64,000 bases of DNA, taken from Rutidosis leptorrhynchoides. Lineage: Eukaryota; Streptophyta; Magnoliopsida; Asterales; Asteraceae. Positions 22,061 to 39,429 of the stretch are shown here, one piece after another. The position numbers were made by a program, and so were the translations under genes. How positions within the stretch are numbered: the first letter of the stretch is position 1; each line of letters begins with the position of its first letter. The stretch spans positions 101,379,501-101,443,500 of the forward strand of contig NC_092334.1 in the NCBI RefSeq assembly GCF_046630445.1. The letters are read 5' to 3'. A model generated the notes under the pieces. The model made no database searches. It saw only the letters and a program-made list of their open reading frames with translations, and had not been told where the DNA came from.

Positions 22061-23821
22061 TCAGCAAACAAACGCCAATATATTTGGAAACTTTGGTAAA
22101 AATTTAATCTTTTTCACACAAATCACCCTCAATAATTTAAATTGTTACTGATTTCTTGCAAATGAGGGCATTACAAGATCTTAAGTGTGGGAAGGGGTTA
22201 AATTCTTTCGGATTTTAAAATTTTTATCTTAAACACTTGATTACCATTAAAAATACTAGTAAAGCAGTAGTTGTATTAGAATCTAGTGCTCTCTGATAAA
22301 AAAGAACAGCCCTAGTCTTATATACTGACTACCCAATTCTAGTAAAATTTTTCAAAATTTTCAATTAAATGAATTCAAAATCATGTTTATACATATTTAT
22401 GAACGATAAAACTAGGTTTGAACACCGAAATTATTGTTACCTCAAAAAGGACATAAATTGAGAAACAAACCAAAATGTTAAAATTCATTTAAAATGGAAT
22501 AGAGGACGATAAAAAGGAAAATAAAAGCCAAGTGTGGGAAAATTTACCAAGTTATCTTAAACATATGTCACATATATCTGTAACAAATAACTGAAAATAC
22601 TTTTGCTTTGGACTAAACTAAACTGTTTTACCCGATGAAAGAAAAGAAGAGATGGATCTACACGATGAATCAATTCCATCATTAAAAGGAAGTAAAGTCT
22701 TCCGAAAAAGACACGCGCTTCTTGATTTAGGTCATGAAGTTGTCGTCCAGACCAGCTGTAGGTTGACGAAAAATCTAGAAAAGTCATCACTAAAATCAGC
22801 AGGAAATCCACGGACCTCAGTATTAAACAGGGTCGCCAAGTGGTCAGATTTATCCTAACCATGAGAAGGATTTATCTCGTACAATGGGGGGGCACCATGC
22901 AAATTAGCTGGATAAGACTAATGAATCAGATCCCCAGAAAGGATAATCTCCTTAAAGATTAAAAATCAGCTTTTAAGACTGATATTACTCAATCCTAGAG
23001 ATTGACCTTAAAGATTGAGAATTACAAACTCATGGAATTCAATGATATCTAAACTCGAGCTTGAACGAGAAAATATTTTGATCAAAATTACAAACCGATT
23101 TGTTTTCTGAAAACCCTATTTTCAATGCGTTCATTACCATTGAACGTAAAATCCTAGGAATTCACCTGGAATTCATTAGGTCACCTGAACTAAATCGGGT
23201 GTCAACCGTAAGAACGGTGGTTGCATAGCATGGTCAAAGACAGGACCTTGTGCCATACCGAAAAATTATGAGGGTGAGCTTTACTATTGCTCCTACCAAG
23301 GATAGTAATTGCGTCCGACATGTTACAGACCATAATTAAAAGCATGTCAGGGGACATTGCCTTAACAGTTGCTTGTTCAACGCTTTCCTTTCAACCGGAC
23401 GGTAGTTTACCGAAAGGTAATATACGGAACAAGTAAACTGGACGTGTTGATTTCCAAATACAAGGTTAGCAAGTGGGTGACACAAAACCGCAAGTTTTGA
23501 GCTAAAATTTTCAAATCTGAAACCCACCAAACCCACAAAAATATTTTGCAAACACCGGTAAAGGGTTATCCCGGAAAACTTATCTAGGGTAAAAACTAGA
23601 TTTAATTTTCAAAAGATCAAATGTTTTCATAAAGATCCAATTTCCTTAATGGATCTAATTTTTTATAGTCATGTGGGACTGTAAACCATATCGTTACTAC
23701 CATTGTTTATACTGCCGTATAGAAAATCACTGATGTACAAAGTGTGATGAATAAAGAAGTGATTCTTGTATTTCAAGACGATATTGCTTGAGGACAAGCA
23801 ACGCTCAAGTGTGGGAATATT
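22061..23821 (+). other. A2 3' non-coding region and polypurine tract
   Basis: About 1.8 kb homologous to A1 35017-36750 and, inverted, to A3 from 63462 on. It lacks a block of roughly 115 bp that A1 (36484-36600) and A3 both have. It ends in CAAGTGTGGGAATAT, the polypurine tract abutting the 3' LTR. One short conserved ORF is listed separately. Confidence 0.75.
22652..22858 (+). CDS. Short ORF in the A2 3' region, unrecognised
   Basis: A 68-residue ORF (MDLHDESIPSLKGSK...), charged, with no recognised domain. The A1 counterpart begins at ATG 35525 with the same first 17 residues but is interrupted soon after. DNA conservation between A1 and A2 here may reflect an RNA function rather than a protein. 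Coding status is doubtful. Confidence 0.3.
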   Translation: MDLHDESIPSLKGSKVFRKRHALLDLGHEVVVQTSCRLTKNLEKSSLKSAGNPRTSVLNRVAKWSDLS

Positions 23822-24418
23822 TGATAATGCTAAAAACGAACATATATTTCATAGCATTATTCCTCAAGAAAGACAAGCTTTTAGTTGCAATTGTTCTATT
23901 TACAAGTGATATTCGTTTAAATAATAAAAGGTGAAGACAAAAGACAGATTCGACGAATTGAAGACGCAAACGACCAAAAAGCTCAAAAGAACAAAAGACA
24001 ATCAAAGAGGTTCCAATTATTGATAAGAAACGTCTCGAAATCACAAGAGTACAAGATTCAAAACGCAAAGTACAAAATATAAAATTGTACGCAAGGACGT
24101 TCGAAAATCCGGAACCGGGACCAGAGTCAACTCTTAACGCTCGACGCAACGGACTAAAAATTACAAGTTAACTATGCATATAAATATAATATAATATATA
24201 ATTAATTATATTAATTATATATATATTATATATATATTATAAACCGTCGGTAAACAAAGAGCCAAACTCCTCTGAGCTGTAAAAGTAACCTCCGCGACTC
24301 GCGGAGTTTGAAGAGGTTTTCACCGCGAGTCGCGGAGCCCCAAAATTCGACTTTTCCTATAAAAGCAACCGAATTCTGATCGCAATTCATAATCTTTTTT
24401 CTTCCTCATTCATACGTA

Positions 24419-24457
<39 letters not shown>

Positions 24458-25817
24458 ATTTTAATTTTAATTTTAATTCTAATAATAAGGGTATGTTAGC
24501 GAATGTTGTAAGGGTGTAAGTCGAAATTCTGTCCGTGTAACGCTACGCAATTTTTAATCATTGTAAGTTATGTTCAACCTTTTTATATTAATGTCTCGTA
24601 GCTAAGTTATTATTATGCTTATTTAAAACGAAGTAATCATGATGTTGGGCTAATTACTAAAATTGGGTAATTGGGCTTTGTACCATAATTGGGGTTTGGA
24701 CAAAAGAACGACACTTGTGGAAATTAGACTATGGGCTATTAATGGGCTTTATATTTGTTTAACTAAATGATAGTTTGTTAATGTTAATATAAAGATTTAC
24801 AATTGGGCGTCCCTATAAATTACCATATACACTCGATCGGACACGATGGGCGGGGTATTTATATGTACGAATAATCGTTCATTTAACCGGACACGGGAAT
24901 GGATTAATAGCCACTAGAATAATTAAAACAGGGGTGAAATTACATTCAAGGGTAATTGGTGTAATTGTTAACAAAGTAGTAAAACCTTGGTTTACACGCA
25001 GTCGATAACCTGGTGTATTCATTAAACAAAGTATTAAAACCTTGTTACAATTCAAATCCCCAATTAGTTGGAATATTTAACTTCGGGTATAATAATAATT
25101 TGACGAGGACACTCGCACTTTATATTTATGACTGATGGACTGTTATGGAAAAAAACCAGACGGACAGATTAAATAATCCAGGACAAAGGACAATTAACCC
25201 ATGGGCATAAAACTAAAATCAACACGTCAAACATCATGATTACGGAAGTTTAAATAAGCATAATTCTTTTATTTCATATTTAATTTCCTTTATTTTATAT
25301 TTAATTGCACTTCTAATTATCGCACTTTTATTTATTGTTATTTAATCGCACTTTTAATTATCGTACTTTTTAATTATCGCAAGTTTATTTTATCGCACTT
25401 TTATTATTCGCAATTTCATTATCGTTATTTACTTTACGCTTTAAATTAAGTCTTTTATTTATTTAATATTTTACATTAGGTTTTAACTGCGACTAAAGTT
25501 TTAAAATCGACAAACCGGTCATTAAACGGTAAAAACCCCCCTTTATAATAATAATATTACTTATATATATGTTTGTATTTTTATAAAAGTAAACTAATAT
25601 AGCGTTACGCTTTGTTTAAAGATTTCCCTGTGGAACGAACCGGACTTACTAAAAACTACACTACTGTACGATTAGGTACACTGCCTATAAGTGTTGTAGC
25701 AAGGTTTAAGTATATCCATTCTATAAATAAATAAATATCTTGTGTAAAATTGTATCGTATTTAATAGTTTTTCCTAGTAAAATATAAACTATTTCGTACC
25801 CCTCTGCTAAAACATCA
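23822..25817 (+). repeat. A2 3' LTR (2.0 kb)
   Basis: Copy of 6575-8562, with palindromes at 24290-24306 and 24323-24335 and a TATA box from 24358. The TA run at 24423-24451 is longer than in the 5' LTR. The last 19 bases differ from the 5' LTR at 7 positions, unlike the rest. Confidence 0.95.
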
Positions 25818-25822
25818 ATGGT

Positions 25823-25883
25823 ACAAAACTTACCAGCTTCAGCAACATCACCGACATCAACAATACACGACTCAACATCATAA
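25823..25883 (+). pseudogene. B1 small ORF, second part
   Basis: The 3' end of the ORF that starts at 6180. It resumes directly after the second ATGGT and ends with TAA at 25881-25883. The segment is Ser/Thr/Pro-rich. Confidence 0.55.
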
Positions 25884-29033
<3,150 letters not shown>

Positions 29034-30034
29034 TGTGACGACCCGAAAATTTCCAACCAAATTTGAACTTAATCTTTATATGATTTCGACACGATAAGCA
29101 AAGTCTGTAATGTTGAATCTCAAAAATTTTGGCATTTTATTCATGTAATCAATTACCCTTCGACTGCTCTCGACGATTCACGAACAATTAATTGTAAATA
29201 GATATGTGTATATGTATATATAAATAATAATTCAAAATATAATTTGAAGTATTATATGTTGTTGTTATTAAAAATTAATAAAATAAAAATAGGATATCAT
29301 AATAATTATTATTTAAAATATATCTCTATATATAAATAAAGTATATTAAAAATAAATATTAAATGATTGTAATACTCGTTTGATGTTCCGATTGATATTA
29401 AGCAAGTTAAATTCAAATTTATATAATTTTAAAATAAACGGTGATACGAAAATGAGTTCTATAAATTTTAGGCTTATTAAAAATGTTTTTAGGAACAATT
29501 TGTTAAGTTTTAACACTTTTTATATTTTACCCAGAATTGAGAGGGACAATTAATGTAATTATTATTAACAAATTAAGGATCGAATTTTATACAATAAAGA
29601 CCAAAATAAATAAGTATAGTTAATTTAAAAATATGGGATTTTTTTCTGAAAGACTTTTATCCACCACTAATTATCAACGGGATACGAAATAGTAGTCCAG
29701 AAAAACTGTCGGTAGAATAAACCAAATGAATTCGCTGCTTACTGTGTTATCTAACTTTTAGTTATCCTTCGATTTCAAATTAATATTTAATTATTATAAT
29801 TATATTATTATTATTATTATTAATTATTATATTATAATTAATTATTGTATTATGTGTAGACATCGAATGATAGGGAGATAGAGACTGCAAACAACTCCAC
29901 TAAATTAAGTTCACGAGAATTAAAATTAGGATACTGTGTTACTTTTTGCTTTTGACATCTTTCACAAATATCTCAATCTATCTCAATCTTATTCTTAAAC
30001 AATTTACAGAGATAGAAGTATAGATGTATATTTG

Positions 30035-30117
<83 letters not shown>

Positions 30118-32078
30118 ATCACCACCCACTAGTCTCACACTTCTTCTTCTGCGACCATCCGGAGTACCATCACCACCTTCTTCCACTACAACACCAATCA
30201 CCACCACAACTACATCATCAAACAACCACTACCATGACATATACAATCATCACCCAACATCCTACAACACCTTCACCATTAGACGATCACCAAACCACCG
30301 TCATCCTTGTTCGATCCTGTTTCCATCCAAAACTACAAAATTGCTGCACCACTACTTCTGTCTCAAGTCAGTCGACTACCACAGACCTACCTCTCTACTT
30401 CTCTCTCTTGTTGAAACCCATCACCACCCATCAAGACCATCACCATGTAAGAACCTAATCGTTTTTCAGTTTTGTTAAACCACTATAAACCGCCACCGTT
30501 TTCAGTTTTGTTTTAAGTACCAAACACATACCCTTGTCGACTAAGATCACTGTTGTTATAATATTTTCTGTTGAAGTAATACCAAAGTCGAAGGTTACAG
30601 CTACCAATAGATTTTTGATTCTATTGTTCGAAACCATCAAAACAGAAACCCACCATCATCATTCGAACATCACCATACAATCACTCACCATCATCGGAGA
30701 TACACACCCGAATCAGTTCAGTCTCGTGTTTTTCTCTTCTTATGTTCTAGCAAAAACTATCTAGAACTTGTTATTGTTACGGGCTACTATTGCTGCTATT
30801 TCCTTTTTGTTTATATACAAAACCATCACCATTAAATCCGTATTATCTGCTACTATTCGCTATTGTATACTTCTGATTTTATTCGAAAAAGAACACCACA
30901 AACTCACCTTATATCATCACCTGCATTCCGTTTACTGTTTTGATCCAACACCACAATCTTCCGTTTTCATTACTATTGTAGCTGCGTGTCTTTTTCTACT
31001 TTCTTTCTTTCTTTCGTGATCAACACAACACCACCACATCCACCATGTCTATTACAGCTACTGCAACCATCATTGTTTATGTCCAAAACAACCCAAAACC
31101 TTCACCCACTCAAACCTGTTTTATCCTTTGGAGTTATATTTAATTCGGTATAATATCTAAATGTCGGCCATCTGTCTGTTATGATTATTGATGGAGAAAA
31201 AATAATGGAAAGATGAGCTGTAAATATTTTAATATTACGACTAATTCTGGTTCCATTATTAAAACGCAAATGCACGAATTAGGATTTTTAATCCCTTTGT
31301 CTGTTGGGCTGTTATTTTGATTGGGTCGTATATAGTTGCTGGTTGTTGGGCCGTAAATACATTTAGGGGTATTAGAATGGGCCGTAAACATTTAGTGGTA
31401 TTAGGTTGGGCCTGTTCAATAGACTTGGGCTAACTAGTGCTTGTCGACTTCCTGCTATTGCTAGATTGTGTTTCTGATTCTTGTTGGATGATTCTGTGAT
31501 GATATTAATCATAATTATGGCGATAATACATGGATGATATGTATGTATTGTGATTAATAACATGTTAACGACAGAGAGGAATTAGAAAAGATAATGATAT
31601 TTATGTACATACAATAATAACGAGTGTATGATGATGGTTTAGAGACGTGGACGATAGGATGAATACGAATATGATTATGATTATGATAGTGAAGATTATG
31701 ATCATAATAACGGGTATGACATGATGATGATGATGATGATGATGATAAATAGCGAGCGATGTAATGATGAGTGATAATGATGATATAATCGATGATGATA
31801 CATGAGGAATAATGATCGAGATCGATTGGTGTAATGATACTTGATGACATTGATAAGATGATGGTTATCATGTTAGATAATGTAGAAGAGGAAGCTAAGT
31901 AATGAGGAAATTATTAATCGATTTAATATAAGTTAATTAAATAAACGAGCGAGATATTACACAAAGGCAACAAGTGGAGCAATGGTTAAGGGTGTTATTG
32001 GGTTAGCGGGACGTCACGGGTTCAAATCCGGACTTGGGCATTTTTTTAGGACTACTTATTTGAGGTAGTTTACTTATA

Positions 32079-32168
<90 letters not shown>

Positions 32169-33578
32169 CATCATCATTTTTAATGTAAGTAGTATTATTA
32201 TTGAAACTAATTTTTTTTAAAAATTATCTTTTTTTATTATTAGAATTATCATTATTATTATTATTATTAGAATTATCATTAATTTTATCATTATTATTTT
32301 TATTATTTCTAACACTAATATTATTAATTTTATCATTATTATTATTAGTATTATTAATATATCAAATAAAGATTTTCTATATAAAAAAATATATTATTTA
32401 CATAACACATAACTATATTAATATATTTGTAATAAATATTAACTATCTATTTAATGTATATAAAAATAAATATAGTTAATTTAGTTATTAATGAAACGTG
32501 CAAGTTACTAAAATAACAATTAATAATAATACCTAAATTTGTTCGATTGCCATTATATGTGTTAATATATATATAAATGATATAGGTTCGTGAATCTGAG
32601 GCCAGCCTTGCATTGTTCAGTTCCGTCGTATGCATACTTTTACAACAAAATATCGTATTGTGAGTTCATTTGCTCCCTTTTTCTCTTTACATTTTTGGGA
32701 CTGAGAATACATACGCTGTTTTTACAACTACTTTATTAAATGCCTTTGAAATCTAAATTTTTGGACTAAGATGCTTTTATAAATGTTTGACGAGATAGAC
32801 ACAAGCAAAACATTCCTCGAATGAATTATTATGCAGACAGAAGTTCTGTGGATTATTATTGAATTAGTTGGACGTTATAATTGCCACTAATTGTTGTGAA
32901 TATTTTCCCCTGATTATTATTGCTTGGTAACCTAAGAATTAGAAACGGGTATGGCCCTAATTCACGCGAATCCTAAAGGTAGCTACCTGGTTTAACACCC
33001 CCACCCAGAATGTTCACTAGACAAAAGAGCTAGCGGGCGTGGTGTTTAGTACTTCGAAGTTTATATATTATACAGACGAGATGTTCTATTTTAGGGATAT
33101 TATTTATGCGCATTATATGTTAAGGTCGGTTACCATGTTGAACAATGAAATCAAATTGAATGTTATGTATCAGAGAATGATTTTTATACACAGGTTATGT
33201 GTATTATTTTTGTGCACGAGATATGTGTACGATTATTAAAAATTGCGAGGCAACCTATGGGGGAGAAAAGGATACGAACCTACTCTGCCAAGCATTATGA
33301 AAAATGGTTTTGTACACGAGATAGGTGTACTGTGTTTAAATCTTGTGGTCTATCAAAATTATAAATTATATTGTTTATGATAAACCTATGAACTCACCAA
33401 CCTTTTAGTTGACACTTTTAAGCATGTTTATTCTCAGGTATGAAAGAAACCTTCCGCTGTGCATTTGCTCATTTTAAAGATATTACATGGAGTCGTTCAA
33501 TGCATATAGAGTTCAGTACCTCGCAATGGTACCAAATGTTGAAGACTTCGTCCGGATGTATTAGGACGGGTCACTAAA
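29034..33578 (+). repeat. B1 3' LTR (4.55 kb)
   Basis: Copy of 1029-5772, beginning TGTGACGACCCG and ending GGTCACTAAA, where the 5' copy ends GGTTACTACA. It contains the shorter TA tract (30035-30114), the same CAC-rich and GAT-rich stretches, and the SINE-like segment. Confidence 0.9.
31966..32170 (+). repeat. SINE-like segment with (ATT)n tail in the B1 3' LTR
   Basis: Copy of 4180-4372. The B-box-like GGTTCAAATCC is at 32019-32029, closer to the consensus than in the 5' LTR. The ATT tail runs from about 32083 to 32170. Confidence 0.5.
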
Positions 33579-33583
33579 AGGAG

Positions 33584-34290
33584 TAGGTGAGTTAAGTCCA
33601 ACGAAAATGAGTGTTCGACTCTTTGATCAAACCATTAGGCATCCAGTTAGAATTGCTGACAACCTACCCGTTCAAGTGGGTAATTTAACCTTTTTAGTCG
33701 AATTTATTGTCATTGACATAGAAGAGGACTCAAGTGTTCCTCTAATTTTAGGTCGACCATTCTTAGCGTCCACCAAGGCGTTTATTGATGTAAGAAAAGG
33801 TAGAATGACAGTTAGTGATGGTGATAAATCGGTCACCTTTGTGAGTCGAAAGTCCAAATTTCCACCAACGAAAATCGTTGAACCAATAAAAACAATCGAT
33901 GAGAAGCATATTGTTTTACCAACTCCAACGGTAGTGCTTAGCGATAATAAAACGCCTAAGTGTGGGAAAGATGAAGTAACACCTAATGATGACCTGATAA
34001 TAAAGAACTCCGTTGTTGATACGAAATTAAATGACCCCGTTATTAACAATTCAATGAAGAAACTTATTAAACGGGTTCGCGATGCTAGAACAAAGGGGAA
34101 CTTTAAGTTATGTAACCGGTTAGTATCCAATCTATCGCCTAAAGAAAAGGCGAAACTAGTTGAATTTGTGGATATTACACAGGAATCCGACCAATGGCTT
34201 AAAGCAAAAGTCACAGATATGCAAGTTGATTATGGTCCAAAAGAAATTAACGATGAAGTTAATCACAATTCCGACACCACAGCTACCTAA
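33584..34290 (+). pseudogene. A1 protease remainder fused to a Pol-like C-terminal tail
   Basis: This continues the A1 gag-protease frame after B1. It holds the second half of a retropepsin domain ([21 protein letters not shown]) and about 150 residues of charged sequence without RT, RNase H or integrase motifs. The end, DEVNHNSDTTAT and a stop, resembles the final residues of the A2 Pol ([13 protein letters not shown]). The piece between protease and tail does not match A2 Pol by eye and may be a foreign or remodelled segment. Joined to 2-1028 the frame would be 578 codons within the window, with one stop (371-373). It looks like a Gag-protease protein of a non-autonomous element. Confidence 0.75.
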
Positions 34291-36750
34291 GTGTGGGGAG
34301 ATTCAAATGTTCTAAAAAGAAAATACTGTCTAGAGTTAGTTGTTCTGTTCTCGTGTAGTTTCGAGAATAGAATCTGATTGGTCTTTTCCACTAGCAGACA
34401 CTAAAGAACTAGTTTTCTCCCCCCATTCTGAATTTTTTTTGTTTTGTAGGTATTGTATGAAATTAATATGCTTTTTAAATTTAATTTTTGTGTGAATTTA
34501 AAAACAAAATTTATTTTATTTCATTAAGTTTAAAAAAATGATTTCTAAAATTCGTCGTAAGTTAAAGACTAGGTCATGGAACCGAAATTGCTTCACCCGA
34601 GGGCGGGGCGAAAAATTTTGTTATCATTATTTTTAATATTATTGATCTAAAGTATACCAAAAAAAATTAAAAAAATCTAAAAATCTTTGCTTTTAAAACA
34701 ATCGCTTTAAAAATGACAAATTTTAAATTTTATCGAGGGACGGTTAGGTAAACGTACCGAAACTACCTAAAGTAAAAGGAAACAAAATTTTAAAAAAATT
34801 ATTCATTTAAATTGTTTTAATAAATAAAGGTTTTTAAAAAAAAATATTATGTATATATATGTTTGTAGTTTATCTTATGTACAAAACAGGGTAAAACATC
34901 GCACTTTCAAAGACTGGCATTAAGTTCAGCAAAAGCCACTAATTTTGACGATAAGACGCAAAACATATGAGAAATTACAACAAAAGGAATGAACGATGAG
35001 GCGCATCATCTATCATTCGACGAGCTTAGTAATTACAAACTGGGTATTTTTAATCACTTTTCTACACTAATCACCCTCATAAATTTATAATTATAGTCTG
35101 ATTTCATGCAAATGAGGGCATTGCATGATCTCAAGTGTGGAGAAGGGTTATAAATTCTCTTGGGTTTGCACTTGGTTTATTTGCCAAATTTTGTGAAAAT
35201 TTGAAAAAATTTCAATTAAAAGAATTCAAAATCATGTTTATACATATTTATGAACTATAAAACTAGGTGATAATATCGAAATTATTGTTGCCTCAGAAAG
35301 GACATAAATTGAGAAACAACCCAAAACGTTAGAATTCATTTAAAATGGAATAAAGGAGAATAAAAAGGCAAAGAAAGAAATAAATAAAAGCTAAGTGTGG
35401 GAAGAATTTACCAAGTTATTTAAATCACATATCACATATTTTTGTACAAATAATTGAAGGTACTTTTGTTTTGTACTAAATTAACTGTTTTACCCGATTT
35501 ATTGTAATACATTTGAAAGAAAAGATGGATCTACACGATGAATCAATTCCATCATTAAAAGGAAGTAAAGTATTCTGAAAAAGAAATGCACTTCTTGATT
35601 TAGGTCAGGAAGTTGTCATCTAGACCAGTTGTAAAGTCTACAAAAAACCTTGAAAAGTTTTCTCGAAAATCAGCTGGAAATCCACGGACTTCAGCATCAA
35701 ACAGGGTCGCCAAGCGGTCAGACTTATCCTAACTATGAGAGGATCTGTCTCGTAAATGGGGAGGGCACCATGCAAATTAGCTTGATAATACTAATGAATC
35801 AGACCCCCAGAAAGGATAATCTCCTCAAAGATTAAAAATCAGCTTTTAAGCCTGATATTACTCAATCCTTAAGATTGACCTTAAAGATTGAGAATTACAA
35901 ACTCATGAAATTCGATGATATCTAAACTCGAGCTTGAACGAGAAAATATTTTGATCAAATTAAAATCGATTTGTTTTCTGAAAACCCATTTTCAATGCGT
36001 TCATTACCATTGAACATAAAATCCTAGGAATTTACCTGGAATTCATTAGGTCACCTGAACCAAATCGAGTGTCAACCGTAAGAACGGTGGTTGCATAGCA
36101 TGGTCGAAGACAGGACCTTGTGCCAGACCGAAAAATTATAGGGTGATCTTTACTATTTCTCCTACAAAGGATAGTAATTGCATCCGACACGATATGGACC
36201 ATAATCAAAAGCATGTCATTAGACATTGCCTTAACAGTTGCTTGTTCATCGCTTTCCTTTACAACCGGACGGTAGTTTACCGAAAGGTAATATACGGAGC
36301 AAGTATACTGGACGTGTTGCCTTCCTAATACACGGTTAGCAAGTGGGTGACACAAAACCGCAAGTTTTGAGCTAAAATTTATCTAGGGTAAAATCTAGCT
36401 TAAATTTTCAAAAGATCAAATGTTTTCATAAAGATCCAATTTTTTTAAGGATCTAAATTTTCATAGTCACGTGAGACTTTAAACCGTCTTTCAAATGTGC
36501 ACTTTGCTTTGGAAACCGAAAGTAAATCGGCTATTTGATTGCAAGTGTCGTTGACCTGAACCCGAGGCAACTGTGGATGGCACACCCACCTTTAACCATG
36601 GTTCTATCGTTACTATCTTTGTTTATACCGCCATATCAAAATCACTTATGTATAAAGTGTGAGAATAAAAAAAGTGATTAGAGTGAAGTGTGATTTAATT
36701 TCAAGTTCTGTATTGCTTGAGGACAAGCAACGCTCAAGTGTGGGGATATT
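34291..36750 (+). other. A1 3' non-coding region and polypurine tract
   Basis: It begins CTAAGTGTGGGGAGA, as after the A2 pol stop. It carries the pyrimidine tract at 34417-34449, the GAACCGAAATTGCTTC repeat block (34558-34790), an uninterrupted copy of the S1 insertion site (35012-35016), and the broken copy of the short 3' ORF (from 35525). It ends AAGTGTGGGGATATT. Neither the zinc-knuckle ORF nor the env-position ORF of A2 is present. Confidence 0.7.
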
Positions 36751-38642
36751 TGATAATGCTCCAAATGAACATATATTTAGACGTAATATCCTTCCAATAT
36801 GTAAAGTTTTCAGTTGCTATTGTTCTATTTTTATGTAATAATCGTTTAAATAAATAAGTGTGAAGACAAAAGACGAAAATAAAGATTTGAAGATGCAAAT
36901 GACCAAAAAGCTCAAATGTACAAGATACAATCCAAGTGGTTCAATTTATTGTTGAGAAACGTCTAAAAATCACAAGAGTACAAGTCGCGAAACGCAAAGT
37001 ACAAGATATCTACGCGTACGAAAGGACGTTCGAAACTCCGAAACCGAGACATGAACCTAGCTTAAACGCGCGAGTCAACGGACCTAAAATTACAAGTCAA
37101 CTATGCACATGAATATAATATAATATATATATATATATATAATCACATAAAATTATATATATTATATTATATTATTAAAAACCGTCGGCAAACTAGCAAA
37201 TAAAAGCTTTGTGACCAGTATAAGGCGGCCATGCGATCGCATGGCCTGGGTGCCTTAAACCCATGCGATCGCATGGGTTGAAAAGTTGGGACAGGTCTAT
37301 AAATTCAAAAATTTTCGGACGAGTTTCACACACCTTCACATACTTCTTTCTCTCTATATGTAATATATATATTTATAATTATAATTTTAATTTTAATTTT
37401 AATTTAAGTTTAATAATAATTGGGTTACTGTAAGAAATGTTTTACGGGTTTTAAAGTTGGAGTTATGTCCGTGTAATGCTACGCTATTAATAATCACTGT
37501 AAGCTATGTTCTTCCTTTTTAAATTAATGTCTCATAACTAAGTTATTATTATGCTTATTTGAGTCGAAGTAATCGTGATGTTGGACTAAATATTAAGACG
37601 GGGTTATTGGATTTTGTACCATAATTTGGGTTTGGACAAAAGACAAACACTTGTGGACATTGGACTATGGACTATTAATAGATGGGGGGTATTGTCTAAT
37701 CGAATGACAGCTCATTAGAATCTGTCGAACATATCTTCAAATTAGTTAATATAATAATTATTAAATGATTATGCACGTCCTATTTAGTGACATTTATACG
37801 ACATCTTTTACGAACATTTAATTAATTATTCGGGTTGGGTAATTGATTATTCAAACTGATCAAGTGGGTAAATAAATGTTCATATCTCATTAAAACAGGG
37901 GTGGATTACATACAAGGGTAATTGGTGTAATTGTTAACAAAGTATTAAAACCTTGGATTACACGCAGTCGATAACCTGGTGTAATTATTAACAAAGTATT
38001 AAAACGTTGTTACAGTCTGAATCCCTAATTAGTTTGAATATTTGACTTCGGGAATAAGGTTAATTTTACGAGCATTTTATAATTATAACCGATGAACTAT
38101 TATGGACAAAAATCAGATAGGTATCAAATAAATCCAGGACAAAGGACAATTAACCCATGGTAATAAATTAAAATCAAAACGTCAAACATCATGATAACGG
38201 AAGTTTAAATAAGCATAATACTTTTATATTTCATCGTACCTTTATTTACTGTCATTTTAATTACTGCAATTTACTTTATCGCAATTTAAATTCTGTCATT
38301 TATATTATCGATATTTTTCTTTACGCTTTATTTAAAATTGACAAACCGGTCATTAAACGGTAAAATCCCCCTTTTATATATTATTATTACTATATATAAA
38401 TATATATATTTTGTATAAATATAGTTTTATAAAAATATAGTGTACGCAATAAGCCGTCTCCCTGTGGAACGAACCGGACTTACTAAAAACTATACTACTC
38501 TACGATTAGGTACACTGCCTATAAGTGTTGTAGCATGGTTTAGGTATATCCCATAAATAAATAAATAAATAAAACTTATGTAATTTCGTCGTATTTTGTA
38601 ATAAACAATAATAGTATTTTGTATACACCGCTGCATACATCA
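36751..38642 (+). repeat. A1 3' LTR (1.89 kb)
   Basis: Begins TGATAATGCTCC and ends CATACATCA. It is homologous to the A2 LTRs throughout but clearly diverged, so it is another Athila family or subfamily. ATGCA follows it as a candidate target duplication. Confidence 0.85.
37227..37305 (+). promoter_or_regulatory. A1 LTR core promoter: paired CATGCGATCGCATG palindromes plus TATA box
   Basis: Perfect palindromes at 37227-37246 (20 bp) and 37260-37277 (18 bp) share the core CATGCGATCGCATG. A TATA box (TATAAATT, 37298-37305) begins 21 bp later. The arrangement equals that of A2, but the palindrome sequence is different and equals that of S1. Confidence 0.7.
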
Positions 38643-39429
38643 ATGCATTATGCTTATAGAGGAACTACTACTAAATGTATACAAAGATATAAATGATACA
38701 AGGGATGTCGTATAACATTCCTTGTGAGAAAACCTATGGAGAATATGAATAATGTGTCTTCTATTCTCATGCTTTGGACTTGAGTCTATGGAATATTAGA
38801 CTTAGACTTGTTAATAATGATTATGTGCATAGATCAATTAACTACTAGTTCATTGTGTTGAATTTATTTTAAGACAAAATCACGTCCATTCAGTAATAGA
38901 AGGATGAAGGATCTAGTATATCGTGAAACCAGATTTGTGAACATCATTGATGATGGGAATTATTCACATTATGTGAATTAAAGTTTTTGAAGATATTTAT
39001 AAATATAAAGATGTCAATCTTTATTATAATATTATCTTAGATCTTGAATTGCCTAATCAAAATTCAGATGTGCAAATATGATTTGAGTGCGAAAATTTTG
39101 TTAAGTTTTCTAAATTCGACGTCTCTAGGTCAAACCTAGAATATGACTAAGAATTGCTCAAATGTGCTAAAATATGGATCACAAAAGATGTAAATCTTAA
39201 GTGAGGGCATTGAACGCTTCACTGATTAGAATCATATTAGATATATATGATTATGATTAAAACTTATATCAGGTAGCAAGACATGTGGGGGAAGCTTTGA
39301 AAGGATAAGAAGTAACCCTAGTTAGTTGTGTAAAATGAACACAATAGCTTGAAAATGTGGGGGTGTCTTGTCTTTTGATATCAAGAACATGATTCATGAT
39401 AACGCGTTCTAATGTATCTGATGAGTTGT

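Larger units (their letters stand above)
6575..25817 (+). mobile_element. A2: recent Athila-lineage LTR retrotransposon
   Basis: LTRs at 6575-8562 and 23822-25817 start TGATAATGC and end ACATCA. Both flanks carry the perfect 5-bp duplication ATGGT (6570-6574 and 25818-25822). In order it holds a tRNA-Asp-type primer site, a 1.4-kb leader, gag-pol (9971-15574), a zinc-knuckle ORF (15747), a spliced env-position ORF (17366-19391), a solo LTR insertion, a 3' non-coding region and a polypurine tract. By eye the LTRs differ at about 10 single bases plus a TA-length change, except for a cluster in the last 19 bp. Insertion is therefore recent. Three in-frame stops in gag disable it in cis. Confidence 0.95.
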
